31,263 nucleotides of DNA from a virus. Positions 14,707 through 22,426 of the stretch are shown here, piece by piece. The translations under genes and the position numbers were made by a program. Where the stretch lies: positions 1-31,263 of IMG/VR virus record IMGVR_UViG_3300010148_000063. The stretch is one strand, 5' to 3'. The notes beneath the pieces were generated by a model. The model had not been told where the DNA came from. It did not search any database and saw nothing but the letters and a program-made list of their open reading frames with translations. The stretch's first letter is position 1. Every line of letters begins with the position of its first letter.

Positions 14707-16851
14707 TTATGCTGGGAAAGTAGCTCCAGTTGGTAATATGTTGAAATCTAAGTAAATAAATTCAGCAGTTTTAGTTGGTTGAATATATATTTGACCTATT
14801 AATTGATTTCTATCAATAACATCTGGTGTGTTATTACTATCATCCATTACTACTTTAAAAGCAAATAATCCTTGTCTTTGTTGTACACTTGATAGATATG
14901 GGTTAACTTGGCTTAAGAAATTATTTCTTGTAGCTATTGTATTTTGTTCAAATACTAAATTATTAGCAATTTGTGAAATAAAGTTTTTCAAGGCTATTAA
15001 TAATCTTCTTACATTTACTCTATCTAACGCTGAAGCTTTAGATTGTAATGTTTTCTGACCAAATACTACTACTCCTGTGTTAGGGAATGTAGCTATTGGA
15101 TTTACATTAGCTTGATATAAAGTATCTCTATTACCATTTGTTAATTTTCTTTCAGCTCTTAATACTGTAGACATTCCACCTCTATTTAAACCTGCAGGTG
15201 CAAACCATGCTTCTCCTGCTGTATCATTAAAAGCAAATACTCCAGGCATCATAGTTGAAGCAGGCACCCAAACTTGTTGACCTAAATCTGGATCAATTGT
15301 TTGTAACCAAGGCCAATATGTAGCAGCATATGAAGAATCTATTGCTGAAGCTCCAGCTGTTACTGAATTAATTCCTGATCCCCAATCTCTTAAATCCACA
15401 ATTGATAAATTATCTCCCCTTTGTTGAGATATATCAATCATTGATGCTAATGGTGATGAATGACTTTGCATTGTTAATCCTGGTGCTACTATTAAATTGT
15501 ATTGGTATTCATCTCTATTAGATAATAAATTAATTGAAACATTATAATTATCATCAACTAATCCTTGTGTATTACCTGTAACACCACCATCTATATTTTC
15601 ATAAAAATTACCTGTAACTCCATCAAAAGCAGTTCCTTCAGCATCACCAAATGTGCCTGATTGAGCTACTGGGATAGAGTCAAGATATTGTGGTCTTGGA
15701 TTTCCGGCATTATCAAAATAATTTAATGTTTTTGATTCTACTGATTTTACTCTTACAAAATTACTTAATGTATTATAAGTTCCTTCATTTTTAACATAGT
15801 ATTCACCTGTTCCAGTGTCTTGAGTTACTGTTTGTTTTGAATTACCAATTACTTTTTCAATGTAATTTGGGGCATTTGGGTCTAATGATAAATCAGCCCA
15901 AGTTTCTAATACTGTTTTTGAGGTTGTTATATCATCACCTCTTCTAATTAATAAACTAAATGTTCCTGTAGCTGTGTTTGGTGATACAACTTCCCACCTA
16001 ATATTATCTTTAGTACCATTAGCTAAATTACCACCAGCTCCTTCTGAGCCTGTACTATTTTGATCTGTACCTTCTGATATTGTTTCTAAAGTAAATGAAT
16101 TACTAAAAGTAGCATCTACTCCACCTGATAAATCTAATTCTTTTGGAGCTGATCCAGCATATAGTTGAACTTGAGAACCAGCATTTAAATCAATGTCATT
16201 TCCTGCTGTACCTACATTTTTAGTTTCAAGTGTTATTATTCCACTTACATTATCAAATGATGCTTGTATACCATAATCAAATATTCCTACTCCACCTAAA
16301 TTAGTGTTAATTGAATCTGCTAACCCTTGTCCTTCTCCTGTATAATAATATATACCGGCAGCTGTAAAAGCATTATTAGATGAGGCTGATAAAAAGATTT
16401 TAGTACCGGCATTTCCATCAATTGGATTTCCTGGTAATCCTTCTATACTAATTCCTTCTATAGATGTTCCTGGTTCTGTTACATTATAGAGATAATTACC
16501 ACTAGCTGTGGCTCCTGGGGTAGCTGTGTTTCCATTTTCAACTTTTGAACTAGTTGCTGTTGTGTAAGAACCACTTACTACTCTAGTTACTAATAATGAA
16601 TCTCCTCCTTGTTGGAAATAATTATAAGCTGCTATTGATGTAAAGTAAGTGTACTCTGCACTTCCACTTTCTACTACAGCACCAAATTTATTTTTATATT
16701 CACTATATGTGGTAACTAATGTTGGAAGACCAACAGGACCTTTAACTGTGGGTCCTAATATTGCTGCTCCTGCTTGTACTGGTTGTGCTGATAGGAAAGA
16801 TTGGTCTGTTTCGCTAGCTAATACACCTGGGGATAATAATACTTCTGCCAT
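14707..16851 (-). CDS. 18: Contractile tail sheath protein (gp18-like)
   Basis: A 714-aa protein (T4 gp18: 659 aa). It begins MAEVLLSPGVLASETDQSFL and has AAILGPTVKGPVGLPTLVT, the standard N-terminal sheath pattern. The C-terminal part contains NRDTLYQANVNPIATFPNTG followed by VVFGQKTLQSKASALDRVNV and RRLLIALKNFISQIANNLVF, the conserved core that forms the interlocking sheath lattice. The middle region (about 100-430) is Gly/Ser/Thr-rich and variable, as expected for the outward-facing domain. It contracts to drive the tube through the host envelope. It has its own promoter-like motif 21 nt before the ATG, and tube follows 46 nt later. Confidence 0.95.
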   Translation of the reverse strand: MAEVLLSPGVLASETDQSFLSAQPVQAGAAILGPTVKGPVGLPTLVTTYSEYKNKFGAVVESGSAEYTYFTSIAAYNYFQQGGDSLLVTRVVSGSYTTATSSKVENGNTATPGATASGNYLYNVTEPGTSIEGISIEGLPGNPIDGNAGTKIFLSASSNNAFTAAGIYYYTGEGQGLADSINTNLGGVGIFDYGIQASFDNVSGIITLETKNVGTAGNDIDLNAGSQVQLYAGSAPKELDLSGGVDATFSNSFTLETISEGTDQNSTGSEGAGGNLANGTKDNIRWEVVSPNTATGTFSLLIRRGDDITTSKTVLETWADLSLDPNAPNYIEKVIGNSKQTVTQDTGTGEYYVKNEGTYNTLSNFVRVKSVESKTLNYFDNAGNPRPQYLDSIPVAQSGTFGDAEGTAFDGVTGNFYENIDGGVTGNTQGLVDDNYNVSINLLSNRDEYQYNLIVAPGLTMQSHSSPLASMIDISQQRGDNLSIVDLRDWGSGINSVTAGASAIDSSYAATYWPWLQTIDPDLGQQVWVPASTMMPGVFAFNDTAGEAWFAPAGLNRGGMSTVLRAERKLTNGNRDTLYQANVNPIATFPNTGVVVFGQKTLQSKASALDRVNVRRLLIALKNFISQIANNLVFEQNTIATRNNFLSQVNPYLSSVQQRQGLFAFKVVMDDSNNTPDVIDRNQLIGQIYIQPTKTAEFIYLDFNILPTGATFPA

Positions 16852-16872
16852 TTTCTACAAAATTAATTTTGT

Positions 16873-16883
16873 TTATAAATATT
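16873..16883 (-). promoter_or_regulatory. Promoter-like motif copy, AATATTTATAA
   Basis: Located 21 nt before the tail sheath ATG, the same spacing as for the tube gene. Confidence 0.65.
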
Positions 16884-16905
16884 ATAGAAATTTTTGAAAG
16901 TGCGG

Positions 16906-17154
16906 TTAAGATTTGATAAATTCACCATTTTCTAAATTTATAGTTCCTTCACCATATTTTTTATTAAGTTCATTACCTACCTTAACTTGTTTGTCTTCAA
17001 AATTTTCTATGTTTTGTTTTAAATCTCTTTTAAATTTTTCTAATGTACTTATTTGGTATTCTATTTGTCCTAATCTAAGTACAAATTCATTTTGTTCATT
17101 TTGTAACTGAGTTAAATTCTCTAACTCTTCTTTTGATAAAACTATTTTCTCCAT
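16906..17154 (-). CDS. Small coiled-coil protein upstream of the sheath
   Basis: An 82-aa, highly charged helical protein: MEKIVLSKEELENLTQLQNE followed by a heptad-like stretch to about residue 62 and a short tail GEGTINLENGEFIKS. No Cys, no membrane segment. I do not recognise a family; the hairpin of two helices resembles a small prefoldin-like chaperone, but that is a guess. The promoter-like motif ends only 2 nt before the ATG, so the message may be nearly leaderless. The position between the coiled-coil cassette and sheath suggests virion assembly. Confidence 0.7.
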   Translation of the reverse strand: MEKIVLSKEELENLTQLQNEQNEFVLRLGQIEYQISTLEKFKRDLKQNIENFEDKQVKVGNELNKKYGEGTINLENGEFIKS

Positions 17155-17156
17155 GA

Positions 17157-17167
17157 TTATAAATATT
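17157..17167 (-). promoter_or_regulatory. Promoter-like motif copy, AATATTTATAA, next to a start codon
   Basis: Only 2 nt separate it from the ATG of the 82-aa gene, which has no other Met; if it is a -10 element the message would be leaderless or start within the gene. Confidence 0.5.
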
Positions 17168-17220
17168 AAATGTTTATGTCAAAGTAAATAAAAAACTTAG
17201 GAAATCCAATTTTCTTTTAA

Positions 17221-17286
17221 AAAGCAGTTTGAGGGGGCGAGTATATTATCTATATGGAGAAAACCCCCTCAATTTTAAACTGCTTT
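17221..17286 (-). terminator. Long bipartite hairpin overlapping the stop of the 118-aa gene
   Basis: Two stacked stems: 10 bp (AAAGCAGTTT 17221-17230 with 17277-17286) and 7 bp (GAGGGGG 17231-17237 with CCCCCTC 17264-17270), separated on one arm by a 6-nt bulge. The sense strand continues TTTTTAAAAG. The outer arm covers part of the TAA at 17285-17287, so termination would immediately follow translation. Confidence 0.75.
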
Positions 17287-17641
17287 AAGCTTCTTCATTT
17301 GAATTTATTGTTAATTGAATTTCAGCTATATTACTTTCATTATTTAATATGTCATCTATTATAAGTTTTTTATTATCATCAATACGAATTCTGTATCTAT
17401 TTCCTGTTTCAGTCTCAAAAGTGACTCCTTTATTAGGAGCCAATATATTTAAATCAACAGGAATATTAGTTCCTTTTATTTTATATTCTTCATGTGATGC
17501 TTTAAGGTCTGCTATTTCTGATTTTAATTCAGCGATTTCATATCCAAGAGAAATCAGTGTTTCTCTATTTTCTTGGATGTCTTTATTTACTAAACTAAAT
17601 TTTTTTCCTAAGAATTCTCCTAGATCAGATAATATACTCAT
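17285..17641 (-). CDS. Unknown protein with N-terminal coiled coil and small beta domain
   Basis: A 118-aa protein. Residues about 10-55 form a coiled coil (LISLGYEIAELKSEIADLKA). Residues 60-110 look beta-rich (VDLNILAPNKGVTFETETG, RYRIRIDDNKKLIIDD). Together they could form a small trimeric virion appendage or an assembly factor. It has its own promoter-like motif 29 nt before the ATG and a long hairpin that overlaps its stop codon, so it may be a single-gene unit. No family recognised. Confidence 0.7.
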   Translation of the reverse strand: MSILSDLGEFLGKKFSLVNKDIQENRETLISLGYEIAELKSEIADLKASHEEYKIKGTNIPVDLNILAPNKGVTFETETGNRYRIRIDDNKKLIIDDILNNESNIAEIQLTINSNEEA

Positions 17642-17670
17642 AATACCCTTTAAAAATGTAACATTATTAC

Positions 17671-17681
17671 ATATAAATATT
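17671..17681 (-). promoter_or_regulatory. Promoter-like motif copy, AATATTTATAT
   Basis: Located 29 nt before the ATG of the 118-aa gene, just after the terminator 17702-17723. Confidence 0.6.
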
Positions 17682-17701
17682 CAGGAAATTATGAAAAAAA
17701 A

Positions 17702-17723
17702 AGGGAAGACCTAAGTCTTCCCT
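17702..17723 (-). terminator. Strong rho-independent terminator closing the coiled-coil cassette
   Basis: Perfect 9-bp stem AGGGAAGAC/GTCTTCCCT with a 4-nt loop, followed on the sense strand by a run of about nine T's. It lies 31 nt after the stop of the 138-aa gene. Confidence 0.9.
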
Positions 17724-17753
17724 ATATTGTTTTAATTGTATTAATTACAATTT

Positions 17754-18170
17754 TTATGATTTAGATGAATCACTAAAATTAAAATCCAATCCTATTTCAA
17801 CTTCAATTCTACTTAGTGCATCTTTGATTGCTTGCTTTTCTTCTTCAATAAATTTTTCAAATGATTTACTTTCAGCTTGAATAGCTGCTACCATTTGCAT
17901 AAATCCCTTAAATCCATGAGATCCATCCATCATTTGGATTACCTCTGCTTTAAGTGAATTTAAGAAGCTAGCGTGAACTGCTTTTTCTTGTTCTAACAAC
18001 GCTTGTGCCTCAGCAGTAGCGACATTTGATAAATCTTGTAAAGCACTTACAATACTATCAGCATCATCACTATATGAATCTTGATTATCATTGATACGAT
18101 CCTTATGTGAAGCAAAGGCTGTGGTTTGCGATTGATTAATAGCTAAAGCTATATCTTCTATTTTACTCAT
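17754..18170 (-). CDS. Helical protein of unknown function (third gene of coiled-coil cassette)
   Basis: A 138-aa acidic, almost wholly alpha-helical protein: MSKIEDIALAINQSQTTAFA, a long helix with AEAQALLEQEKAVHASFLNS, then ESKSFEKFIEEEKQAIKDAL, ending in a Ser/Asp-rich tail. No recognised domain, Cys or membrane segment. It follows the 169-aa gene by 40 nt and is closed by a strong terminator, so it is the last gene of the transcript that begins with the 958-aa gene. The similar helical character of all three suggests parts of one assembly, but I saw no clear sequence identity between them. Confidence 0.75.
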   Translation of the reverse strand: MSKIEDIALAINQSQTTAFASHKDRINDNQDSYSDDADSIVSALQDLSNVATAEAQALLEQEKAVHASFLNSLKAEVIQMMDGSHGFKGFMQMVAAIQAESKSFEKFIEEEKQAIKDALSRIEVEIGLDFNFSDSSKS

Positions 18171-18210
18171 AATTTTTAATTTTTAAAATTTATAATTTGG
18201 TTTCCTATTA

Positions 18211-18720
18211 TTAGCCTACATTTGATTGATTTGCATCAATTGCATTATGGATTGCTTCCATTACAGAATCAATAGCTGATAAATCAGTTGCGTCTGCTCC
18301 GTAGTTTGGGTTAAAATTATCTAAGAATTGAGCTGTTGTTCCAAATCTGAATTTTACGTCATCTAGCATGTCATTAGCAGCATTTTTCCACTCTGCTAAG
18401 TTTTTTACTACACCCTCATCCATTTCATCAATAGTATCAGCTAACTCTTTTAGATTTCTTTTACCATCTTCTTTTTCTTTGTCTGATAGATTTACTTCTA
18501 AATGATCAATTACTTCAAACACTGTGTCGTTTCTATCATTATTTAATTGACGAAAAGCAGCTCTTGAAGAATTTAAAGTTAATTTTAAATCATCCACCAT
18601 TTCATTTACTTCAGCCATGTCTCTTTTAGGAGTACTATTAAACTCAGTTCTAACTATATTATTGTTACGCTCTTGAGCTACTCTAATAGCATTACCTAAA
18701 CTTTCTAAATTACTACTCAT
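18211..18720 (-). CDS. Helical protein of unknown function (second gene of coiled-coil cassette)
   Basis: A 169-aa acidic helical protein. It starts MSSNLESLGNAIRVAQERNN, has MAEVNEMVDDLKLTLNSSRA, EDGKRNLKELADTIDEMDEG and a C-terminal helix AIDSVMEAIHNAIDANQSN. Predicted as several long helices, likely a bundle. I do not recognise the family. It starts 42 nt after the 958-aa gene with no virion-type motif of its own, which supports co-transcription with its larger neighbour. A role with the 958-aa protein is inferred only from context. Confidence 0.75.
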   Translation of the reverse strand: MSSNLESLGNAIRVAQERNNNIVRTEFNSTPKRDMAEVNEMVDDLKLTLNSSRAAFRQLNNDRNDTVFEVIDHLEVNLSDKEKEDGKRNLKELADTIDEMDEGVVKNLAEWKNAANDMLDDVKFRFGTTAQFLDNFNPNYGADATDLSAIDSVMEAIHNAIDANQSNVG

Positions 18721-18762
18721 TTTATTTATTTTTTTAAGTTAATATTAATGTTTAAGTTTGTA

Positions 18763-21639
18763 TTACACTGCATTATGTCCTGTGTAGGCTTGTTTAATTT
18801 TCTCTATATGGCTAGGATTAATTAATTCACCTTCTTCATTTCTAGCGAAAGAATAATTAGCATTATACTCTCTATCTCCTGCTGTCCATGCATCATCGTC
18901 TCTAAATCCATTACCTGAAGCCCAATCTTCATCCATTTTTTCTAAAACATCTAAAATTTTACCAACTTTTCCATTCACTGGATCTGCGTCAGCAATAGTA
19001 GATGCTAGTTCTGAAGCGACAGAAACTATTATACTATCTAACATTTGTAATGTTTTATTAGATTTAACCATAGCGTCTTGTAATATTGGGATAGCTCTTT
19101 CTATTCTTTGAGATTCTCTTTGGAAAATTAAAGAAACAGCTGCAAACATATAATTAATCTTTGATAATGCTATTCTAGCTTCCATAGCTTTTGCATGTTT
19201 ATCCAAATAATCTTGAAATTTAATAGCAATTTGCTCTTCTACTTCTTCAGCTACATAAGCATCATAAGCTGCTGTTTTATCTGCTTCTCTAGCTTCTAAA
19301 GCAGCTGTAGCCTCAGCTTTTTCTTGTTGATATTTTGCTTTATCTGCTTGAAATTGAGCCATAAGAGCTTCTCCACTTCGTTCAAGTTTATCAAACATTG
19401 TTGTATACCCTGCCAAATCAGCTGAACTATCTTCTTTAGCAGCTTTAGCTCTTTTTTCAAGGTCTACTAATTTTTTAGATGCTTCTTCAACTTTTAAAGC
19501 TTTAGTTTCTAATCTAAAGAAATTAATTGATTGATATATACCTGATCTTCTTTCAGTGTCATTAGCTATCACTCCATCTTCACTATTTTTACCTACATGT
19601 CTAAGTAATAATTTAGATGATTCTATAGCCCATTGGTCTAATGGTATATTTTCAGCATCAACCTCTGCTTTTAAAGCCATTTTAGCTGCTACATATAAAT
19701 CATTTGTTAATACATGTGATGAACCATCTTCCATACTAGAATACCAATATACACCTTCTCCTGTTTGCATACCTCTCATATCAGTAGCTTTTTGAAGAGT
19801 TTTAACTGTGTTCTCAAGATGTTGAACTGTAGATTCTTTAGAATTTTTACTACTATCAATAGCTTTTGCTGATAGTTCATTCAATTTAGAAGCATGTTGT
19901 TCTGAATACTCAGCCTCTGCTTTTTCATCTTGTGTTAAAGTTCCAACTAAAGCTAACCAATCACTTAATTCTGTAGCAAAAGCCTCATGATCTTCTTTTT
20001 GAGTATCAGATAAAGTTACAATTAAATCCATTAATTGTTGTTGTTGATCTTCTTTTAAGCCTAAGTTTCTGATAGCAGCTGGTAGAGATTCCTCTCCTTC
20101 ACCTTTTTCATAAACACCATTAAATACGCTAAACATAGCAGCGACATTATTTGTACCTAATTCTTCTGATTCTTCAGCTTGAGATGTTTTTATTTGTTCA
20201 ATTGATTCTTTTACCTCTGCTAATTTTTCATTAGCTTTAGCTACTAATTCTGCATTTAAAGATGTAAAGTATTCATTAGATTCTTCTTTTACTTCTTTGA
20301 AATCCTGAGTTAAATAAGCACCAACTTCCTGACCTAATCTCATTAATGTGGTTAATTCAGGTGTGTCACCTGCGTCTAATGGATCACTTCCTAAAGTAGT
20401 TTCATTAGCATCAGATACACCATCACCATCATCATCAGTATCAGCATTGTTTCCAATACCATCACCATCTGTATCTACTGATTCATCTGGGTTGTATGGG
20501 AATGCATCATCTACATTAAGTACAGTATCACCATCAATATCATCATCAGCAAAATCTGGAGAGCCGTCACCATCTGTATCTACAGAATAAGTGTATCCAT
20601 TTTCATCTACAGGTCTTGTACCTATAGGATCTGTACTTTCCATTGCTTTGATTTGATCTTCTATAAAAGGAATAGCATCTCCTAATTCCTCAATAGTAGC
20701 CATTGTATCGTCTAGTTGTCTTTCTAAACCTTCAGTTGGTTCACCAGCAGCTTGAGCGTCTTTTATAGCTTGTTGAATTTTAGTTTTACTATCTTTTGCT
20801 TTGATTTCATCTTTTTTAAGTTGCTCAAGTTTTCTTTTTACTTCTTGCATCTGCGATAAATCAATTATTCTAACTAAAGGTTGATCAGCTGGGGCCACTA
20901 TTACTAGTTCTCCATCATTAATTTTAGTTGATAATGAATCATACTGTGAGGAAGCTTTATCTCTACTTGCTTCTAATGCTTCTTTTTCAGCTGTGATTTT
21001 AGTTATCATGTCTGTTTTTTCAGCAATAATAGCTTCTTTTTCAGCAATAATAGCTGTTTTTTCAGCAATAGCAGCAGTTAAATCTTCAATATCCTTTGTA
21101 AGTTGAGCAATTTCAGTTTTTGAAGCAGCTTCATCAGCTTGAGCTTCAGCAAAATCCGCTTCATATGATGCTAAAGCAGTGTTTGCTGTTGTTAATTGTG
21201 TCTGTAAAGCCTGTCTGTCTGCATCAGATAACTCATCATTTTCAAGTTGAGATTCTATTGAAGCAATTTTAGCTTTTTCAGCACCAATTAAATCTTGCGC
21301 AGCTACTTGTTCTGCCAAAGCTTCTCCTTCAGCTTCTGTAGCAGCTACCTTTTTGGTTTCTTTATCTGCTTTTGTAGCCTCAGCAGCTGCTTTTTCAGAT
21401 GTTGCTACCTCTTTAGCTTCTGTTGCTACCGCTTTTGAAGTTTGAGCTTCATCTAAGCTAGCTTCATAAGATTCAAATAATGAATCACTATGTGCTATAA
21501 AATCAGCATGCGCAGCTTGGATGTTTGTCCAATCTTGTTGGGTAATCTTTGTGTTGTAAGAGAGTGGGTAGTATGGCGAGCCATCTCCTATTTCTCCTTC
21601 AACAAAAAGTCTATTTTTAAATATATCATATTTACTCAT
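18763..21639 (-). CDS. Long coiled-coil protein with thrombospondin type 3 (calcium) repeats
   Basis: A 958-aa acidic protein in four parts. The N-terminus (1-50) is a short globular-looking part with GDGSPYYPLSYNTK. Residues about 50-345 are Ala/Glu/Lys-rich coiled coil, including a short repeat IAEKTAIIAEKEAIIAEKTD. Residues 354-428 are thrombospondin type 3 repeats: three clear DxDxDG units (DTDGDGSPDF, DTDGDGIGNN, DDDGDGVSDAN), which usually bind calcium and form stiff rods. Residues about 435-930 are again long helices. No signal peptide or membrane segment was seen. This layout suggests a long fibrous virion part stiffened by calcium; TSP3 repeats are common in surface proteins of Bacteroidota. 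It heads a three-gene unit with a 93-nt leader. No T4 counterpart is recognised, and a non-virion role is possible. Confidence 0.8.
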   Translation of the reverse strand: MSKYDIFKNRLFVEGEIGDGSPYYPLSYNTKITQQDWTNIQAAHADFIAHSDSLFESYEASLDEAQTSKAVATEAKEVATSEKAAAEATKADKETKKVAATEAEGEALAEQVAAQDLIGAEKAKIASIESQLENDELSDADRQALQTQLTTANTALASYEADFAEAQADEAASKTEIAQLTKDIEDLTAAIAEKTAIIAEKEAIIAEKTDMITKITAEKEALEASRDKASSQYDSLSTKINDGELVIVAPADQPLVRIIDLSQMQEVKRKLEQLKKDEIKAKDSKTKIQQAIKDAQAAGEPTEGLERQLDDTMATIEELGDAIPFIEDQIKAMESTDPIGTRPVDENGYTYSVDTDGDGSPDFADDDIDGDTVLNVDDAFPYNPDESVDTDGDGIGNNADTDDDGDGVSDANETTLGSDPLDAGDTPELTTLMRLGQEVGAYLTQDFKEVKEESNEYFTSLNAELVAKANEKLAEVKESIEQIKTSQAEESEELGTNNVAAMFSVFNGVYEKGEGEESLPAAIRNLGLKEDQQQQLMDLIVTLSDTQKEDHEAFATELSDWLALVGTLTQDEKAEAEYSEQHASKLNELSAKAIDSSKNSKESTVQHLENTVKTLQKATDMRGMQTGEGVYWYSSMEDGSSHVLTNDLYVAAKMALKAEVDAENIPLDQWAIESSKLLLRHVGKNSEDGVIANDTERRSGIYQSINFFRLETKALKVEEASKKLVDLEKRAKAAKEDSSADLAGYTTMFDKLERSGEALMAQFQADKAKYQQEKAEATAALEAREADKTAAYDAYVAEEVEEQIAIKFQDYLDKHAKAMEARIALSKINYMFAAVSLIFQRESQRIERAIPILQDAMVKSNKTLQMLDSIIVSVASELASTIADADPVNGKVGKILDVLEKMDEDWASGNGFRDDDAWTAGDREYNANYSFARNEEGELINPSHIEKIKQAYTGHNAV

Positions 21640-21704
21640 AATTATTGTTTTAATTATTAATTTATAATTTATTATTATTTTAATACTTTTATTTGGGGAA
21701 ACTT

Positions 21705-21722
21705 GCTATACGATTGTATAGC
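21705..21722 (-). promoter_or_regulatory. Hairpin in the leader of the 958-aa gene
   Basis: Perfect 7-bp inverted repeat GCTATAC/GTATAGC with a 4-nt loop, lying between the motif copy (21733-21743) and the ATG at 21639. It has no T-run on its downstream side, so it is unlikely to be a terminator. It could stabilise the transcript or bind a regulator. Confidence 0.45.
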
Positions 21723-21732
21723 TTTATTACGA

Positions 21733-21743
21733 TTATAAATATG
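21733..21743 (-). promoter_or_regulatory. Promoter-like motif copy, CATATTTATAA
   Basis: Located 93 nt before the ATG of the 958-aa gene, the longest such distance in the window; a hairpin lies between them. Confidence 0.55.
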
Positions 21744-21778
21744 AAATTTTTCTGAGAAGTTACCAGAATTTTAAAAAG

Positions 21779-21801
21779 AAGTTATGAAGAGATCATAACT
21801 T
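21779..21801 (-). terminator. Terminator after the 202-aa gene
   Basis: Perfect 8-bp stem AAGTTATG/CATAACTT with a 7-nt loop, followed on the sense strand by CTTTTT. It begins directly at the stop codon and separates the fibre genes from the coiled-coil cassette. Confidence 0.75.
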
Positions 21802-21802
21802 T

Positions 21803-22411
21803 TTAATCACTACCTCCTGACAAAATGTTGATAAAATCTTGCACATCTTGATCATCTAATCCACCCTGTCTCTCAAATTTTGTAGGATCAAATGTTATTC
21901 CTGATGTGTGGGTTTTTATACAATTGTACATGCGATTATCAGGGGCTATAACATCAGCTCCTGCTTTATAAAAAGTATTTGGAATCCAATCTGATAAAGA
22001 TTTATTTAGACTTGGAGCTTGTTCTTCAATAACACTAATTGATATTTTAACTTCTATGTTTTTTGTTCCTACACTACTTTCAACTTCAACTCCTTCAAAT
22101 GTTAAATAATTGACAGCGCCTGCTCTAAATTTACCTGAGTTTTCAAGTATTATAAAATTAGTATTACCTTGGAGAAAATTTTTATTTAATTCTTCTATAC
22201 TAAACCCATCAATTTTTACAGCTGCTACACTAGAAAACAATCTAACATGTAATACTCTATTTTTAGCTATAGGTAATAAACCTAAAGAATGAAATTTATC
22301 TTGATAGTCTTGATAATGTTCTAGATTTTTTTTATCAAGAATCCTAAAATTAATTTCACCTTCTTGGTAAATTACTAATGTTTTTTCTTTTATTTGATTA
22401 GGATTATACAT
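21803..22411 (-). CDS. Fibre-associated protein with carbohydrate-binding-like C-terminus
   Basis: A 202-aa protein. The first 130 residues are beta-rich and unrecognised. Residues 142-180 (WIPNTFYKAGADVIAPDN, then RMYNCIKTHTSGITFDPTKF) fit the small chitin-binding-type 5/12 pattern W...Y..G..V...g..Y.C...HTS...F, which occurs at the ends of many phage fibres. Trp142, Tyr148, Tyr162 and His168 are the likely surface or core residues. It may attach to or tip the repeat-bearing fibre encoded just upstream. The promoter-like motif lies 4 nt before the ATG and overlaps the previous stop codon. A terminator follows the gene. Confidence 0.75.
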   Translation of the reverse strand: MYNPNQIKEKTLVIYQEGEINFRILDKKNLEHYQDYQDKFHSLGLLPIAKNRVLHVRLFSSVAAVKIDGFSIEELNKNFLQGNTNFIILENSGKFRAGAVNYLTFEGVEVESSVGTKNIEVKISISVIEEQAPSLNKSLSDWIPNTFYKAGADVIAPDNRMYNCIKTHTSGITFDPTKFERQGGLDDQDVQDFINILSGGSD

Positions 22412-22415
22412 TTAA

Positions 22416-22426
22416 ATATAAATATT
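22416..22426 (-). promoter_or_regulatory. Promoter-like motif copy, AATATTTATAT, next to a start codon
   Basis: Located 4 nt before the ATG of the 202-aa gene and overlapping the stop codon of the repeat-bearing fibre. Confidence 0.5.

Noticed and set aside
18763-21639. Methyl-accepting or SMC/Rad50-type protein because of the long coiled coils
   Set aside because: No Walker motifs, membrane segments or signalling domain were seen; the TSP3 segment and genomic context favour a fibrous protein.
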